In this document: positions 1 to 7,024 of the stretch, piece by piece
Layout of the letters: every line of letters starts with the position of its first letter
Position numbering within the stretch: position 1 is the stretch's first letter
NCBI RefSeq assembly: GCF_041346945.1
Contig: NZ_CP166850.1
Coordinates: 1,240,001-1,304,000 of the forward strand
Direction: 5' to 3'
DNA length: 64,000 bases
From: Amycolatopsis sp. cg9
Lineage (GTDB): Bacteria; Actinomycetota; Actinomycetes; Mycobacteriales; Pseudonocardiaceae
Notes under the pieces: generated by a model
Databases searched by the model: none
What the model saw: only the letters and a program-made list of their open reading frames with translations
Told to the model about the DNA's origin: nothing
Translations under genes and position numbers: made by a program

Positions 1-306
1 CTGGTCGGCGGCCTTCCCGTAGATCTCGGTGACCCGCCGCTCGGTGGCGTCGTGGTCCTTCTGCACCAGGTCCAGCTCGGCGGACCGCTGCCGCCGCGCG
101 GCGAGCAGCAGCGCGGCGGCACCCCCGGTCCCGACGACGATGTTCGCGGCGGTCTTGAGCGCGTCGAGCCGGGCGGAGTCCTCCGGGCGGCCGCCGCCCA
201 GCAGGGTGAGCAGCAAGGTGGCCGCCAGCGCGGCGAGCACCAGGAGCCCGGCGCCCCACAGCAGGATCGTCCTGGTCCGCAGCACGCGCTCGGGTTCGTT
301 CGCCAC
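1..306 (-). CDS. Membrane-anchored N-terminus, probable pentapeptide-repeat protein (partial)
   Basis: Only the first 102 codons are inside the window; the gene runs off the left edge. It starts at a GTG with a weak AGGATCGGG upstream. Two hydrophobic segments (about residues 13-38 and 53-68) are followed by a charged stretch ending in TERRVTEIYGKAADQ. In actinomycetes this two-helix N-terminus with a downstream 'ERYxKAxEQLGS' motif usually precedes pentapeptide repeats, so a membrane-tethered pentapeptide-repeat protein is the likely identity. The repeats themselves are outside the window, so the family call is inference; the membrane topology is directly visible. Confidence 0.6.
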   Translation of the reverse strand, partial: MANEPERVLRTRTILLWGAGLLVLAALAATLLLTLLGGGRPEDSARLDALKTAANIVVGTGGAAALLLAARRQRSAELDLVQKDHDATERRVTEIYGKAADQ

Positions 307-646
307 GGGACCCGATCCTGCCAGTCACCGGGCGGTCGCACACCGGGTTCAGCAGCGCCGGCCCGGGTGTGCGAACGACCGGCGCGGGTTACCGCCCGCA
401 CGCCGAACCCGGCAACCGCGCCTCCGGCGCAGGCCGGGTCCGAGCCGACCGGACTCGCCGCACAAACCGGCGGCGCGGACAGGGGCCGGGCTGCCGGGCC
501 GGCGACCGCTCGCACTCCACTTCCGAGCAGCCGCCGCCGAACCCGCCGCACGAAGCACCGGCGTGGGCGGGAGTCCAGGCAGCCGGGCCGACCGCCGCCC
601 GCGCCCGGCTTCCGGAACAGCCGCCGCAGCGAACGACCGGCGCCGG
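307..646. other. 340 bp intergenic region with a short duplicated segment
   Basis: No convincing gene is seen; open frames here are low-complexity GC-rich shadows. A 25 bp segment at 371-395 recurs at 629-653 with two mismatches (both begin GCGAACGACCGGCGC). The second copy overlaps the stop codon of the neighbouring hydrolase gene, as if the end of that gene had once been duplicated. The region should hold the promoter for the leftward gene ending at 1, but no clear -10/-35 was identified. Confidence 0.5.
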
Positions 647-1237
647 CTACCGCAGTTCGGCGGCGCTCGCCACCACCACGCCGTACAGGTCGGCGATGGT
701 CGCCAGCGCGCTGTGGTGCAGCTGCTCCGCAGTCACCTCCGCGACCGCGGTCGCCAGCGGCCGGGTCGCGCACGCCTCCGCGACGACCGTCGGGGTGTTG
801 CCGCGCAGGAACGCGCCCTCGGCGGTGAACGTGACGCACATGTTCGTCATGAACCCGGCGACGACCACCGTCTCGTTGCCGGCGGCGTCGACCCGCTCGC
901 CCAGGTCGGTGCCCACGAAGGCGTTCGGGGCCGCCTTGACGACCACCGGCTCGCCGTCGGCCGGGGCGACGTCCGGGTGGATGCCGCCGATGTCGGCCCG
1001 CACGTCGTACGCGCTGCCCGCGCCGCCGTCGTGGACGACGTGGATCACCTTCGTCCCGGCGGCTCTGGCCCGGGCGAGCAGGTCCTTGGCGGCGGTCAGC
1101 GCGGGCCGCCAGCCGTCCAGTTCCATCACGCCGCGCGTGTAGGTGTTCTGGTAGTCGACCAGGATCAGCGTCGACCCGGCCAGTGCGGCGGGGGTCCGGT
1201 CGAGCCCGTTCAGCTCCCGCAGCGTCGTCCTCGGCAT
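647..1237 (-). CDS. Isochorismatase-family cysteine hydrolase
   Basis: A 196-residue protein of the usual family size. The predicted catalytic triad is visible: Asp28 (ILVDYQ), Lys101 (VVVKAAPNAF) and Cys134 (GFMTNMCV, the family's nucleophile loop). Such enzymes hydrolyse amide or related bonds in small molecules (nicotinamidase, N-carbamoyl amidase, isochorismatase); the substrate cannot be read from sequence. The ATG at 1237 is chosen because GGAAGG lies seven bases upstream and the alpha/beta domain begins directly after it. It is divergent from a GlxA-type AraC regulator about 100 bp away, which probably controls it. Confidence 0.88.
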   Translation of the reverse strand: MPRTTLRELNGLDRTPAALAGSTLILVDYQNTYTRGVMELDGWRPALTAAKDLLARARAAGTKVIHVVHDGGAGSAYDVRADIGGIHPDVAPADGEPVVVKAAPNAFVGTDLGERVDAAGNETVVVAGFMTNMCVTFTAEGAFLRGNTPTVVAEACATRPLATAVAEVTAEQLHHSALATIADLYGVVVASAAELR

Positions 1238-1253
1238 GGTTGTCCTTCCACTT

Positions 1254-1320
1254 GTCGGTACCACCGACGCTAAAGTCGGTCGTGCGTGTCGGCAATGACA
1301 TGCAAGACGCAGAAACCGAC
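1254..1320. promoter_or_regulatory. Cluster of GTCGGT/ACCGAC half-sites in a divergent promoter
   Basis: Between the hydrolase start (1237) and the regulator start (1337) the hexamer GTCGGT or its complement ACCGAC occurs at 1254-1259, 1263-1268, 1275-1280 and 1315-1320. The first two and the middle two form perfect inverted repeats, with 3 and 6 bp spacers. This is the expected place for operators of the adjacent AraC/GlxA regulator. Binding is inference. Confidence 0.5.
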
Positions 1321-1336
1321 ATCGAGCGGAGCAACC

Positions 1337-2314
1337 GTGGAACGGCTGATCGTCGTGGTCCTCTTCGACGGGGCCGACCTGCTCGACGTGACCGGCCCCG
1401 CCGAGGTTTTCTCGCTGCTGCACCGGGAACTGGACCGGCCGTCCGGCTACCGGGTCGTCCTCGCGGCCGGGGCGGCGGGCCCGGTCACCACGTCCGCCGG
1501 CGTGCGCGTGCTGCCGGACACCACCTTCGGGGAGCTGGCCGGCCGGGCGATCGACACCCTGGTCGTGCCGGGGGCGGTCACCGTCGGGGAACACCGGGAG
1601 ATCGTCGCCGAGTGCGACCCGGCCGTGGTCGAGGCGGTCCGCGGGCTGGCCGGGCGCGCGCGGCGGGTGGCGTCCGTCTGCGTCGGGGCGCACGTGCTCG
1701 CGGCGGCCGGGCTGCTCGACGGCAAGCGCGCCACCACGCACTGGTCCACCGCCCGGCAGCTCGCCGAGGAACACCCGGGGGTCGCCGTCGACGCCGACCC
1801 GATCTTCATCCGCGACGGCGAAGTGTGGACCGGGGCCGGCCTGACCGCCTGCCTCGACCTCTCGCTGGCGCTGGTGGAGGACGACTTCGGCCCGGAGGCG
1901 GCCTCCCGCGTCGCCCGCCAGCTCGTCATGTTCCTCCGGCGCCCCGGCGGGCAGAGCCAGTTCAGCGTGTCCCTCGAACCGGCGTCCGCGACCCGGCGGG
2001 TCGAGGAGCTGCGCCACCACATCGCCACCCACCTCGCCGAACCGCTGACCGTCGCCGACCTGGCCGCGCACACCCACCTCACCGACCGGCAGCTCACGCG
2101 CGTGTTCAAGGCGGAGCTGGGCATGACACCGGCGGCGTACGTCGAGCACGCCCGGGTCGAGGCGGCCCGCCAACGGCTGGAAACCACGGACGACACGCTC
2201 TCCCGCGTCGCCACGACCTGCGGTTTCGGCACGGTGTCGACGCTGACCCGGTCGTTCCGCCGCCGGTTGACCACGACGCCGGGCGAGTACCGGGACCGGT
2301 TCCGGATCCGGTAG
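1337..2314 (+). CDS. GlxA-type AraC family regulator (DJ-1/PfpI domain plus AraC HTH)
   Basis: A 325-residue regulator. Residues 1 to about 180 form a DJ-1/PfpI-like domain with the nucleophile-elbow-like SVCVGAHVLAAAG and TTHW motifs. Residues about 215-325 contain two AraC helix-turn-helix units (LTVADLAAHTHLTDRQLTRVF, then LSRVATTCGFGTVSTLTRSF). The GTG at 1337 is preferred over an ATG at 1286 because GGAG sits 6 bp upstream and the shorter form matches the family length. It is divergent from the hydrolase gene, its likely target. Its last seven codons lie inside a 32 bp sequence duplicated at 5635-5666, so this 3' end looks like an integration site that keeps the gene intact. Confidence 0.88.
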   Translation: MERLIVVVLFDGADLLDVTGPAEVFSLLHRELDRPSGYRVVLAAGAAGPVTTSAGVRVLPDTTFGELAGRAIDTLVVPGAVTVGEHREIVAECDPAVVEAVRGLAGRARRVASVCVGAHVLAAAGLLDGKRATTHWSTARQLAEEHPGVAVDADPIFIRDGEVWTGAGLTACLDLSLALVEDDFGPEAASRVARQLVMFLRRPGGQSQFSVSLEPASATRRVEELRHHIATHLAEPLTVADLAAHTHLTDRQLTRVFKAELGMTPAAYVEHARVEAARQRLETTDDTLSRVATTCGFGTVSTLTRSFRRRLTTTPGEYRDRFRIR

Positions 2315-2325
2315 GCCCCGGCAAG
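2294..2325. repeat. Left copy of a perfect 32 bp direct repeat (att-like)
   Basis: The 32 bases here are identical to 5635-5666 and are flanked by differing bases on both sides. The copy covers the last seven codons including the TAG stop of the AraC gene plus 11 bp downstream, and holds the palindromic core CCGGATCCGG. A repeat that restores a gene's 3' end is typical of attL/attR sites left by site-specific integration. Confidence 0.75.
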
Positions 2326-2395
2326 GCGACGCCTCCGCCAGTCAGCACGGTTCCAACTCCAACTGGTCAGCCACCAGCTCGACAAAGGTCATCCT

Positions 2396-2432
2396 CTGGA
2401 CTCAGATTTGTAATTTTTGTAGTATTACAAAT
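2396..2432 (+). promoter_or_regulatory. AT-rich promoter/operator of the AbrB-like gene, leaderless
   Basis: A perfect 9 bp inverted repeat, ATTTGTAAT (2406-2414) and ATTACAAAT (2424-2432), abuts the ATG at 2433. A -10-like TAGTAT lies at 2420-2425, 7 bp before the ATG, with a weak -35-like CTGGAC 18 bp further upstream (2396-2401). No Shine-Dalgarno sequence exists, so transcription probably starts at the ATG itself. The palindrome overlaps the core promoter and is well placed for autorepression. Confidence 0.6.
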
Positions 2433-2732
2433 ATGAGCAAGTTGACGGGGCCTCGAAAGATCTCACAGGTCAACCAAGTTGCCATTCCCGTCAAGCTGTT
2501 GCGAGCGCTCGGACTGTCCGCGGGTGACTCGGTGTACTTCGAGATGCGCGACGAGACGAGCGGCGAACTAACCATTGTGACTGAATGGCTCGTTCGCGAG
2601 CGCTACTCACAGAACGATGACAAACCTCACGCTGGTGCCCGATCGAGTGACACGTCTAGGCTGCGGAGCCGACCGCCGCGGTCGAAACAGTCAGCAGCAC
2701 TCCCGGAAGAAGGCCCGACCGATGTCCACTGA
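2433..2732 (+). CDS. AbrB/SpoVT-type swapped-hairpin DNA-binding protein
   Basis: A 99-residue protein. Residues about 5-50 read as a SpoVT/AbrB domain: KISQVNQVAIPVKLLRALGL, then GDSVYFEMRDE. The remaining half is polar and without recognisable fold. Such small proteins are transition-state regulators or antitoxins of the MazE type, and normally bind their own palindromic promoter; one is present immediately upstream. Translation appears leaderless. Its 3' end overlaps the next gene by 11 bp, so the two form a unit that could be a regulator/effector or antitoxin/toxin pair. Codon third positions are poorer in GC than in the surrounding chromosome, consistent with acquisition. Confidence 0.72.
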   Translation: MSKLTGPRKISQVNQVAIPVKLLRALGLSAGDSVYFEMRDETSGELTIVTEWLVRERYSQNDDKPHAGARSSDTSRLRSRPPRSKQSAALPEEGPTDVH

Positions 2733-3300
2733 GCGACGCGGCGGCTTGCTCATCTCCAGCGACTGCGTGCGCCACAGTCCAGCAATGCTCGCCGCTGAGG
2801 CACTTGATTTGACCGGCGCCCTGGTTGACGACATCACCCTGTTCGGGAGGCGAGTCTCGATCATCGCGCACGTCGACGAGCAGGCGCACGAACATCGGCG
2901 GGAAGCAGGTTTTCAGCCGGTCATCGACCGTACCTCGGTCGCGATGTGGGAGTGGCCCGAGGTCAAAGCACCACCGTCCGCTGTGTCAGTGGCAGCCGTC
3001 GTGACGTCAAGCTCTCGGTGGCAACCCGCCTTGAGCACTGTGAGCGGGTTCGGCGCGTTTGGCTCCACAGTGCTAGTCCTGCCCCGGGACACGCCCCCGC
3101 CAGCAAGCTGTATCGAGTTGGCGGAGCGGTATGGGGTTTGGGTGGTGCTCGCAAGTTCATCGGGCGTCACCGTCAACCACCGTGGCCGGACCGGTCCAGT
3201 ACCGACTGCACGTCCCACGACTGTCACCAAGTGGACCAATGAAGTCGTCTACGCACGCCTCATCAAGGACGGGCTCCTTGAGGGATCGCCGGCGCGCTGA
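2722..3300 (+). CDS. Unknown protein in the island, co-transcribed with the AbrB-like gene
   Basis: A 192-residue alpha/beta-looking protein that I do not recognise. The ATG at 2722 overlaps the end of the AbrB-like gene by 11 bp and has GAAGG about 8 bp upstream, arguing for translational coupling. Visible features are two hydrophobic strand-like segments (around LFGRRVSIIAHV and YGVWVVLASSSGV) and a Thr/Trp-rich end. There is no signal peptide, membrane segment or cysteine motif. Its position beside an AbrB-type gene would fit an effector or toxin, but nothing catalytic is identifiable. Its 3' end overlaps the convergent gene by 38 bp. Confidence 0.65.
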   Translation: MSTERRGGLLISSDCVRHSPAMLAAEALDLTGALVDDITLFGRRVSIIAHVDEQAHEHRREAGFQPVIDRTSVAMWEWPEVKAPPSAVSVAAVVTSSSRWQPALSTVSGFGAFGSTVLVLPRDTPPPASCIELAERYGVWVVLASSSGVTVNHRGRTGPVPTARPTTVTKWTNEVVYARLIKDGLLEGSPAR

Positions 3301-4402
3301 GGCCACCGGTGTCGTTTCCGCGCTTCACCCAGTTGTTGAGGTAGTCAGGGATCTCCCACGCCGAAACCGTGTTGTCGATGTCCATGTGGTTGAACTGCGC
3401 TGACGAACACTGCGCAGTCCAGGCCGCACGTCGCTGTGCGAGACCACCGGCCAGCAAAATACCGGTCCGGATGCGGAAGAGGATCTCGATGGAGTGTAGG
3501 AACGCGATTTGCTCAGGGTTCGGCGCCGAGTTGAGCTCCATGAGTGACTGGCCGTTGCACACGTCGCACGAGCAGTGCCAGTCCGGGTGGTCCGGATCCA
3601 TCGCCGCAGTGAGGTCGATCTTGTCCAGGTGCACGTAGGACAGCAGTCGCTGAACAACGGCGGCCGGCTTGGGATTCCGCCCACCCCCACCACCGCCCTC
3701 CACGACGGGATAAATGTGGCGCAAGGCCGAGTGTGTGCCGACCGCGGCGGCGAGCGCACCGTAGGCCAAGGCACCGATGGACGACGTGTCGCAACGAAGG
3801 AGAAGCACGGGAACCGGCGTTTGCAGCAGCGCGACGAGCCCGTAGACCGCGTACTGCGCACTCAATGGGTCATCTTTGTGCTCGAGCGCTACCGCGATCG
3901 GGACGCCGACATCGGTCACGGCATCGACGAGCTGCCGCAGATTTTCCTGTTTCAGCCAGCTCACATGGAGGGGCAGCAGTGCAACGACGTCGGAGCCGAG
4001 GTCAGCGGTCCGCTCAAGCACATCTCGCAGTCCGGGGTAGTCACGCTCGCCGATATACCCCGCATCCGGCATGAGGGCAGGCAGACCCAGCGCACGCTGC
4101 CGCGCAACCCAGTCCGAGTCGAACGCATGCGAGGCCAAAGCCCGGTTCTTACCGGCGTATCGGGCGCGGTCGATCAGGATGGGGCGCTCATACTTCTTCT
4201 CCCGGACGAGGTGCTCGGCCTTCTGTAGCGCCTTGGCGCCGGTGAGGACGATGCCGCCACCCAACCGGTCGGAGCGCTCGATCGCGACTTCCGTGTGCGC
4301 CCCGGACGCGTCAGCCTGAACAAGGAGCACATCGGCCAATGCCGTCTTCAGGCGACTGTACGGCGCGCTCCGCGTTGTTATCGCCGTTATCGGATTGGCC
4401 AC
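3263..4402 (-). CDS. Unknown protein with TIM-barrel-like body and TGT-type zinc site
   Basis: A 379-residue protein. Residues about 70-235 alternate hydrophobic strands and helices (PILIDRARYAG, DVVALLPLHVSW, GVPIAVALEHKDD, VPVLLLRCDTSS), as in an alpha/beta barrel. A glycine run (about 236-241) leads to a cluster Cys277-x-Cys279-x2-Cys282 followed by His303. The spacing CxCx2Cx20H resembles the structural zinc site of tRNA-guanine transglycosylases (CxCx2Cx~25H). Asp78 and Asp205 are possible counterparts of catalytic aspartates. The fold and activity are inference. It lies 31 bp downstream of the XRE/ImmA gene on the same strand and is probably co-transcribed. Confidence 0.7.
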   Translation of the reverse strand: MANPITAITTRSAPYSRLKTALADVLLVQADASGAHTEVAIERSDRLGGGIVLTGAKALQKAEHLVREKKYERPILIDRARYAGKNRALASHAFDSDWVARQRALGLPALMPDAGYIGERDYPGLRDVLERTADLGSDVVALLPLHVSWLKQENLRQLVDAVTDVGVPIAVALEHKDDPLSAQYAVYGLVALLQTPVPVLLLRCDTSSIGALAYGALAAAVGTHSALRHIYPVVEGGGGGGRNPKPAAVVQRLLSYVHLDKIDLTAAMDPDHPDWHCSCDVCNGQSLMELNSAPNPEQIAFLHSIEILFRIRTGILLAGGLAQRRAAWTAQCSSAQFNHMDIDNTVSAWEIPDYLNNWVKRGNDTGGLSAPAIPQGARP

Positions 4403-4433
4403 GCTGACCCCCTCGGGTCGGAAGTTGTCCGAT

Positions 4434-5519
4434 TCATGATCGCACCACCACAGGGGTGGATTCGTCCACCACCAGGGGCATGTAGTGACGCCTGAATGGC
4501 TCCGGCAGCATCAAGGCAACCCCCGCAACGGCGTCGATGTCCTGCCCATGCCGGTCCAGCTGGGCCGAGATCAGGCCGGCGACATGACGTGGAGTCTCAG
4601 CCGGAAGGTCTCCCGGTTCGCGCTGGCTCCAGCCGTATTGGTTCAGCCGGATGCGGAAGGACTTGAACTGGCTCGCGGAGATGCATTCGAGATCGGCCGC
4701 ACGCTGGATGAGCATCGCCATGGAGACCTTCCAGGTCATCTTGAGTTCTGCGAGTTTCGTGAACTGGCGGACGGTCAACCCGCGCAACAGCGGCTCGAGG
4801 GCATCCGCCGGGGCGAGAAACTCGCCCGCGAACCGGTTGGCTTCCTTCTCTTGGTCGTCGGTCGGCAGCTCATGCATCAAAAGGTGACCGACCTCGTGCG
4901 CCAACGTGAAGCGCTCACGGTCGGGTGGCAGGTCACGGTTGAGCAGGATCAGCGGTCGCTGCCCCGGGAGCCAGGTACTCACAGCATCCTGCGCGGCCGT
5001 CCCCAGATCACGGCGCATCACCCGGACTCCCGCGGATTCGAGCAGCTTTACCAGGTCGTCGACGGGACCAGCAGGTATCTCCCACGCACACCTGATAGCA
5101 GCCGCAACCGCTGCGGGGTTGCCATACTCGGTCAATGGCATTCGGCCCAGCACGCGGGATTTGGGCGACGAATCATCCACGCCTGCGGACAGGCTATCCA
5201 CGGACAGGCGAGTGAGCTGAGTAAGCCCTTCGACTGCACGCATGGTCGCAACCGACATCGCGCTGGAGCGTCGACGGTGGTGCAAGCAGGTGACCTCGAC
5301 GCCACCGATCGGACCGGTTGCGCGGAGCAGGTTCGTCGGGACTGCAAGGGCCTCCGCAACTGCGTCGAGGTACTCCGTTGTGAGCGGTAGGAGCCCCTTC
5401 TCTACTTTCGATACGAAACCCTGTGAGACGCCAGCGGCATCAGCTAGATCGAGCTGTGTCCAGCGCCGGGCCTCACGCGTCAAGCGCACCATGCGCGCTA
5501 CCGCGGCGGCTTCACTCAT
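4434..5519 (-). CDS. XRE helix-turn-helix regulator fused to ImmA/IrrE metallopeptidase
   Basis: A 361-residue two-domain protein. Residues 8-65 form a Cro/C1-type HTH (TQLDLADAAGVSQGFVSKVEKG). Residues about 150-260 contain the zinc peptidase motif His208-Glu-x-x-His212 (AHEVGH) with Glu226 in KEANRFAGEFLAP as probable third ligand. ImmA/IrrE proteases cleave a repressor to switch on mobile-element or stress genes. Here the repressor-like HTH and protease are one chain, as in many actinobacterial XRE-ImmA proteins. It leads a unit with the TGT-like gene. An AT-rich stretch with TAGACT upstream may be its promoter. Confidence 0.88.
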   Translation of the reverse strand: MSEAAAVARMVRLTREARRWTQLDLADAAGVSQGFVSKVEKGLLPLTTEYLDAVAEALAVPTNLLRATGPIGGVEVTCLHHRRRSSAMSVATMRAVEGLTQLTRLSVDSLSAGVDDSSPKSRVLGRMPLTEYGNPAAVAAAIRCAWEIPAGPVDDLVKLLESAGVRVMRRDLGTAAQDAVSTWLPGQRPLILLNRDLPPDRERFTLAHEVGHLLMHELPTDDQEKEANRFAGEFLAPADALEPLLRGLTVRQFTKLAELKMTWKVSMAMLIQRAADLECISASQFKSFRIRLNQYGWSQREPGDLPAETPRHVAGLISAQLDRHGQDIDAVAGVALMLPEPFRRHYMPLVVDESTPVVVRS

Positions 5520-5634
5520 CGAATCTCACACTCCCTGCCCGACTGGCACGAAGTCTACCAAAAACGCTCGCAAATATTCCGAGACAACGCCGCCGTGTCG
5601 CTGGCACGCGACTGACCTCGAAGTGCAGGCTCGA

Positions 5635-5666
5635 GACCGGTTCCGGATCCGGTAGGCCCCGGCAAG
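5635..5666. repeat. Right copy of the perfect 32 bp direct repeat (att-like)
   Basis: Identical to 2294-2325. Unlike the left copy it is not part of a gene. It lies about 115 bp upstream of the XRE/ImmA start and 90 bp before the thiolase gene, so it marks the outer border of the island. Confidence 0.75.
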
Positions 5667-5756
5667 CTCACACCGGCTTCGACTTTGCGCGCCGCGATCC
5701 ACGCGGCACTATGTGAGCAACCGCTTAGTGACCGTCGATACGAGGATGTGTCCGTC

Positions 5757-6977
5757 ATGCCCGAAGCCGTCATCGTCTCCGCCGCGCGCTCGCCCATCGG
5801 GCGCGCCAACAAGGGCTCGCTGGTCAGCCTGCGGCCCGACGACCTGACCGTGCAGATGGTCCAGGCCGCGCTGGCCAAGGTGCCGCAGCTGGACCCCGCC
5901 GACATCGACGACCTGATGCTCGGCTGCGGCCTGCCCGGTGGCGAGTCCGGGTTCAACATGGGCCGCGCGGTCGCCGTCGAGCTGGGCTACGACCACCTGC
6001 CGGGTTGCACCATCACGCGGTATTGCTCGTCCAGCTTGCAGACCACCCGGATGGCCTTCCACGCGATCAAGGCCGGCGAGGGCGACGTCTTCATCTCGGC
6101 CGGCGTCGAGACCGTGTCGCGGTTCTCGAAGGGCAGCTCGGACTCCTGGCCCGACACCCACAACCCGCTGTTCGCCGAGGCGGAGAAGCGCACCGCGGCG
6201 ACGGCCGAGTCGGGCACGGACAGCTGGACCGACCCGCGCGCCGACGACCTGGTGCCGGACGTCTACATCGCGATGGGCCAGACCGCCGAGAACCTCGCGC
6301 GGCTGAAGGGCGTCACGCGCGAGGAGATGGACGAGTTCGGCGTCCGCTCGCAGAACCTGGCCGAGAAGGCCATCGCGGACGGCTTCTGGGCCAAGGACAT
6401 CACGCCGGTGACGCTGCCGGACGGCACGGTCGTGTCGAAGGACGACGGCCCGCGCGCCGGCGTCACGCTCGAGGGCGTCTCCGGCCTGAAGCCGGTCTTC
6501 CGCCCGGACGGCCGGGTCACCGCCGGCAACTGCTGCGCGCTCAACGACGGCGCCGCGGCGCTGGTCATCATGTCCGACACCAAGGCGCGCGAGCTGGGCC
6601 TGACGCCGCTGGCGCGGATCGTGTCCACCGGCGTGACCGGCCTTTCGCCGGAGATCATGGGCTACGGCCCGGTCGAGGCGTCCAAGCAGGCGCTGTCGCG
6701 CGCGGGGCTGTCGATCGGCGACATCGACCTGGTCGAGATCAACGAGGCCTTCGCGGCGCAGGTCATCCCGTCGTACCGGGACCTGGGCATCGACCTGGAC
6801 CGGCTGAACGTCAACGGCGGCGCGATCGCGGTCGGCCACCCGTTCGGCATGACCGGCGCCCGGATCACCTCGACGCTGATCAACTCGCTGCAGCACCACG
6901 ACAAGCAGTTCGGCCTCGAGACGATGTGCGTCGGCGGCGGCCAGGGCATGGCGCTGATCATCGAGCGCCTTTCCTGA
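5757..6977 (+). CDS. Thiolase, acetyl-CoA C-acyltransferase (beta-oxidation)
   Basis: A 406-residue thiolase of normal length. The acyl-accepting Cys90 is in RYCSSSLQTT, the histidine in AVGHPFG (His361) and the second cysteine in MCVGGGQG (Cys391). It cleaves 3-ketoacyl-CoA with CoA (fatty acid degradation) or the reverse. ATG 5757 is preferred because the thiolase fold begins at once (PEAVIVSAARSPIGR); GAGG lies 11 bp upstream. It stands alone, without a neighbouring hydratase/dehydrogenase, and is followed by a strong bidirectional terminator. Native promoter sequence lies between the island's right repeat and the gene. Confidence 0.92.
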   Translation: MPEAVIVSAARSPIGRANKGSLVSLRPDDLTVQMVQAALAKVPQLDPADIDDLMLGCGLPGGESGFNMGRAVAVELGYDHLPGCTITRYCSSSLQTTRMAFHAIKAGEGDVFISAGVETVSRFSKGSSDSWPDTHNPLFAEAEKRTAATAESGTDSWTDPRADDLVPDVYIAMGQTAENLARLKGVTREEMDEFGVRSQNLAEKAIADGFWAKDITPVTLPDGTVVSKDDGPRAGVTLEGVSGLKPVFRPDGRVTAGNCCALNDGAAALVIMSDTKARELGLTPLARIVSTGVTGLSPEIMGYGPVEASKQALSRAGLSIGDIDLVEINEAFAAQVIPSYRDLGIDLDRLNVNGGAIAVGHPFGMTGARITSTLINSLQHHDKQFGLETMCVGGGQGMALIIERLS

Positions 6978-6984
6978 TCCCCGC

Positions 6985-7020
6985 GGCGAAGGCCCCCGCT
7001 CGGGAGCGGGGGCCTTCGCC
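6985..7020. terminator. Bidirectional hairpin terminator
   Basis: Two perfectly complementary 17 bp arms (6985-7001 and 7004-7020) separated by 2 bp, GC-rich, sitting between the convergent thiolase and transporter genes. It should end transcription from both sides. Confidence 0.85.
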
Positions 7021-7024
7021 GTGT

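Larger units (their letters stand above)
2294..5666. mobile_element. Small genomic island bounded by 32 bp direct repeats
   Basis: Recombination between the two 32 bp repeats would remove exactly 3341 bp. The interior differs from the surroundings: lower GC third positions, AT-rich promoter segments (2405-2432, 5560-5580) and genes of accessory type (AbrB-like, unknown, TGT-like zinc protein, XRE/ImmA protease). No integrase, transposase or relaxase gene is present inside, so the island is either non-autonomous (mobilised in trans) or a deletion derivative. The repeats and composition are seen directly; mobility is inference. Confidence 0.7.
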
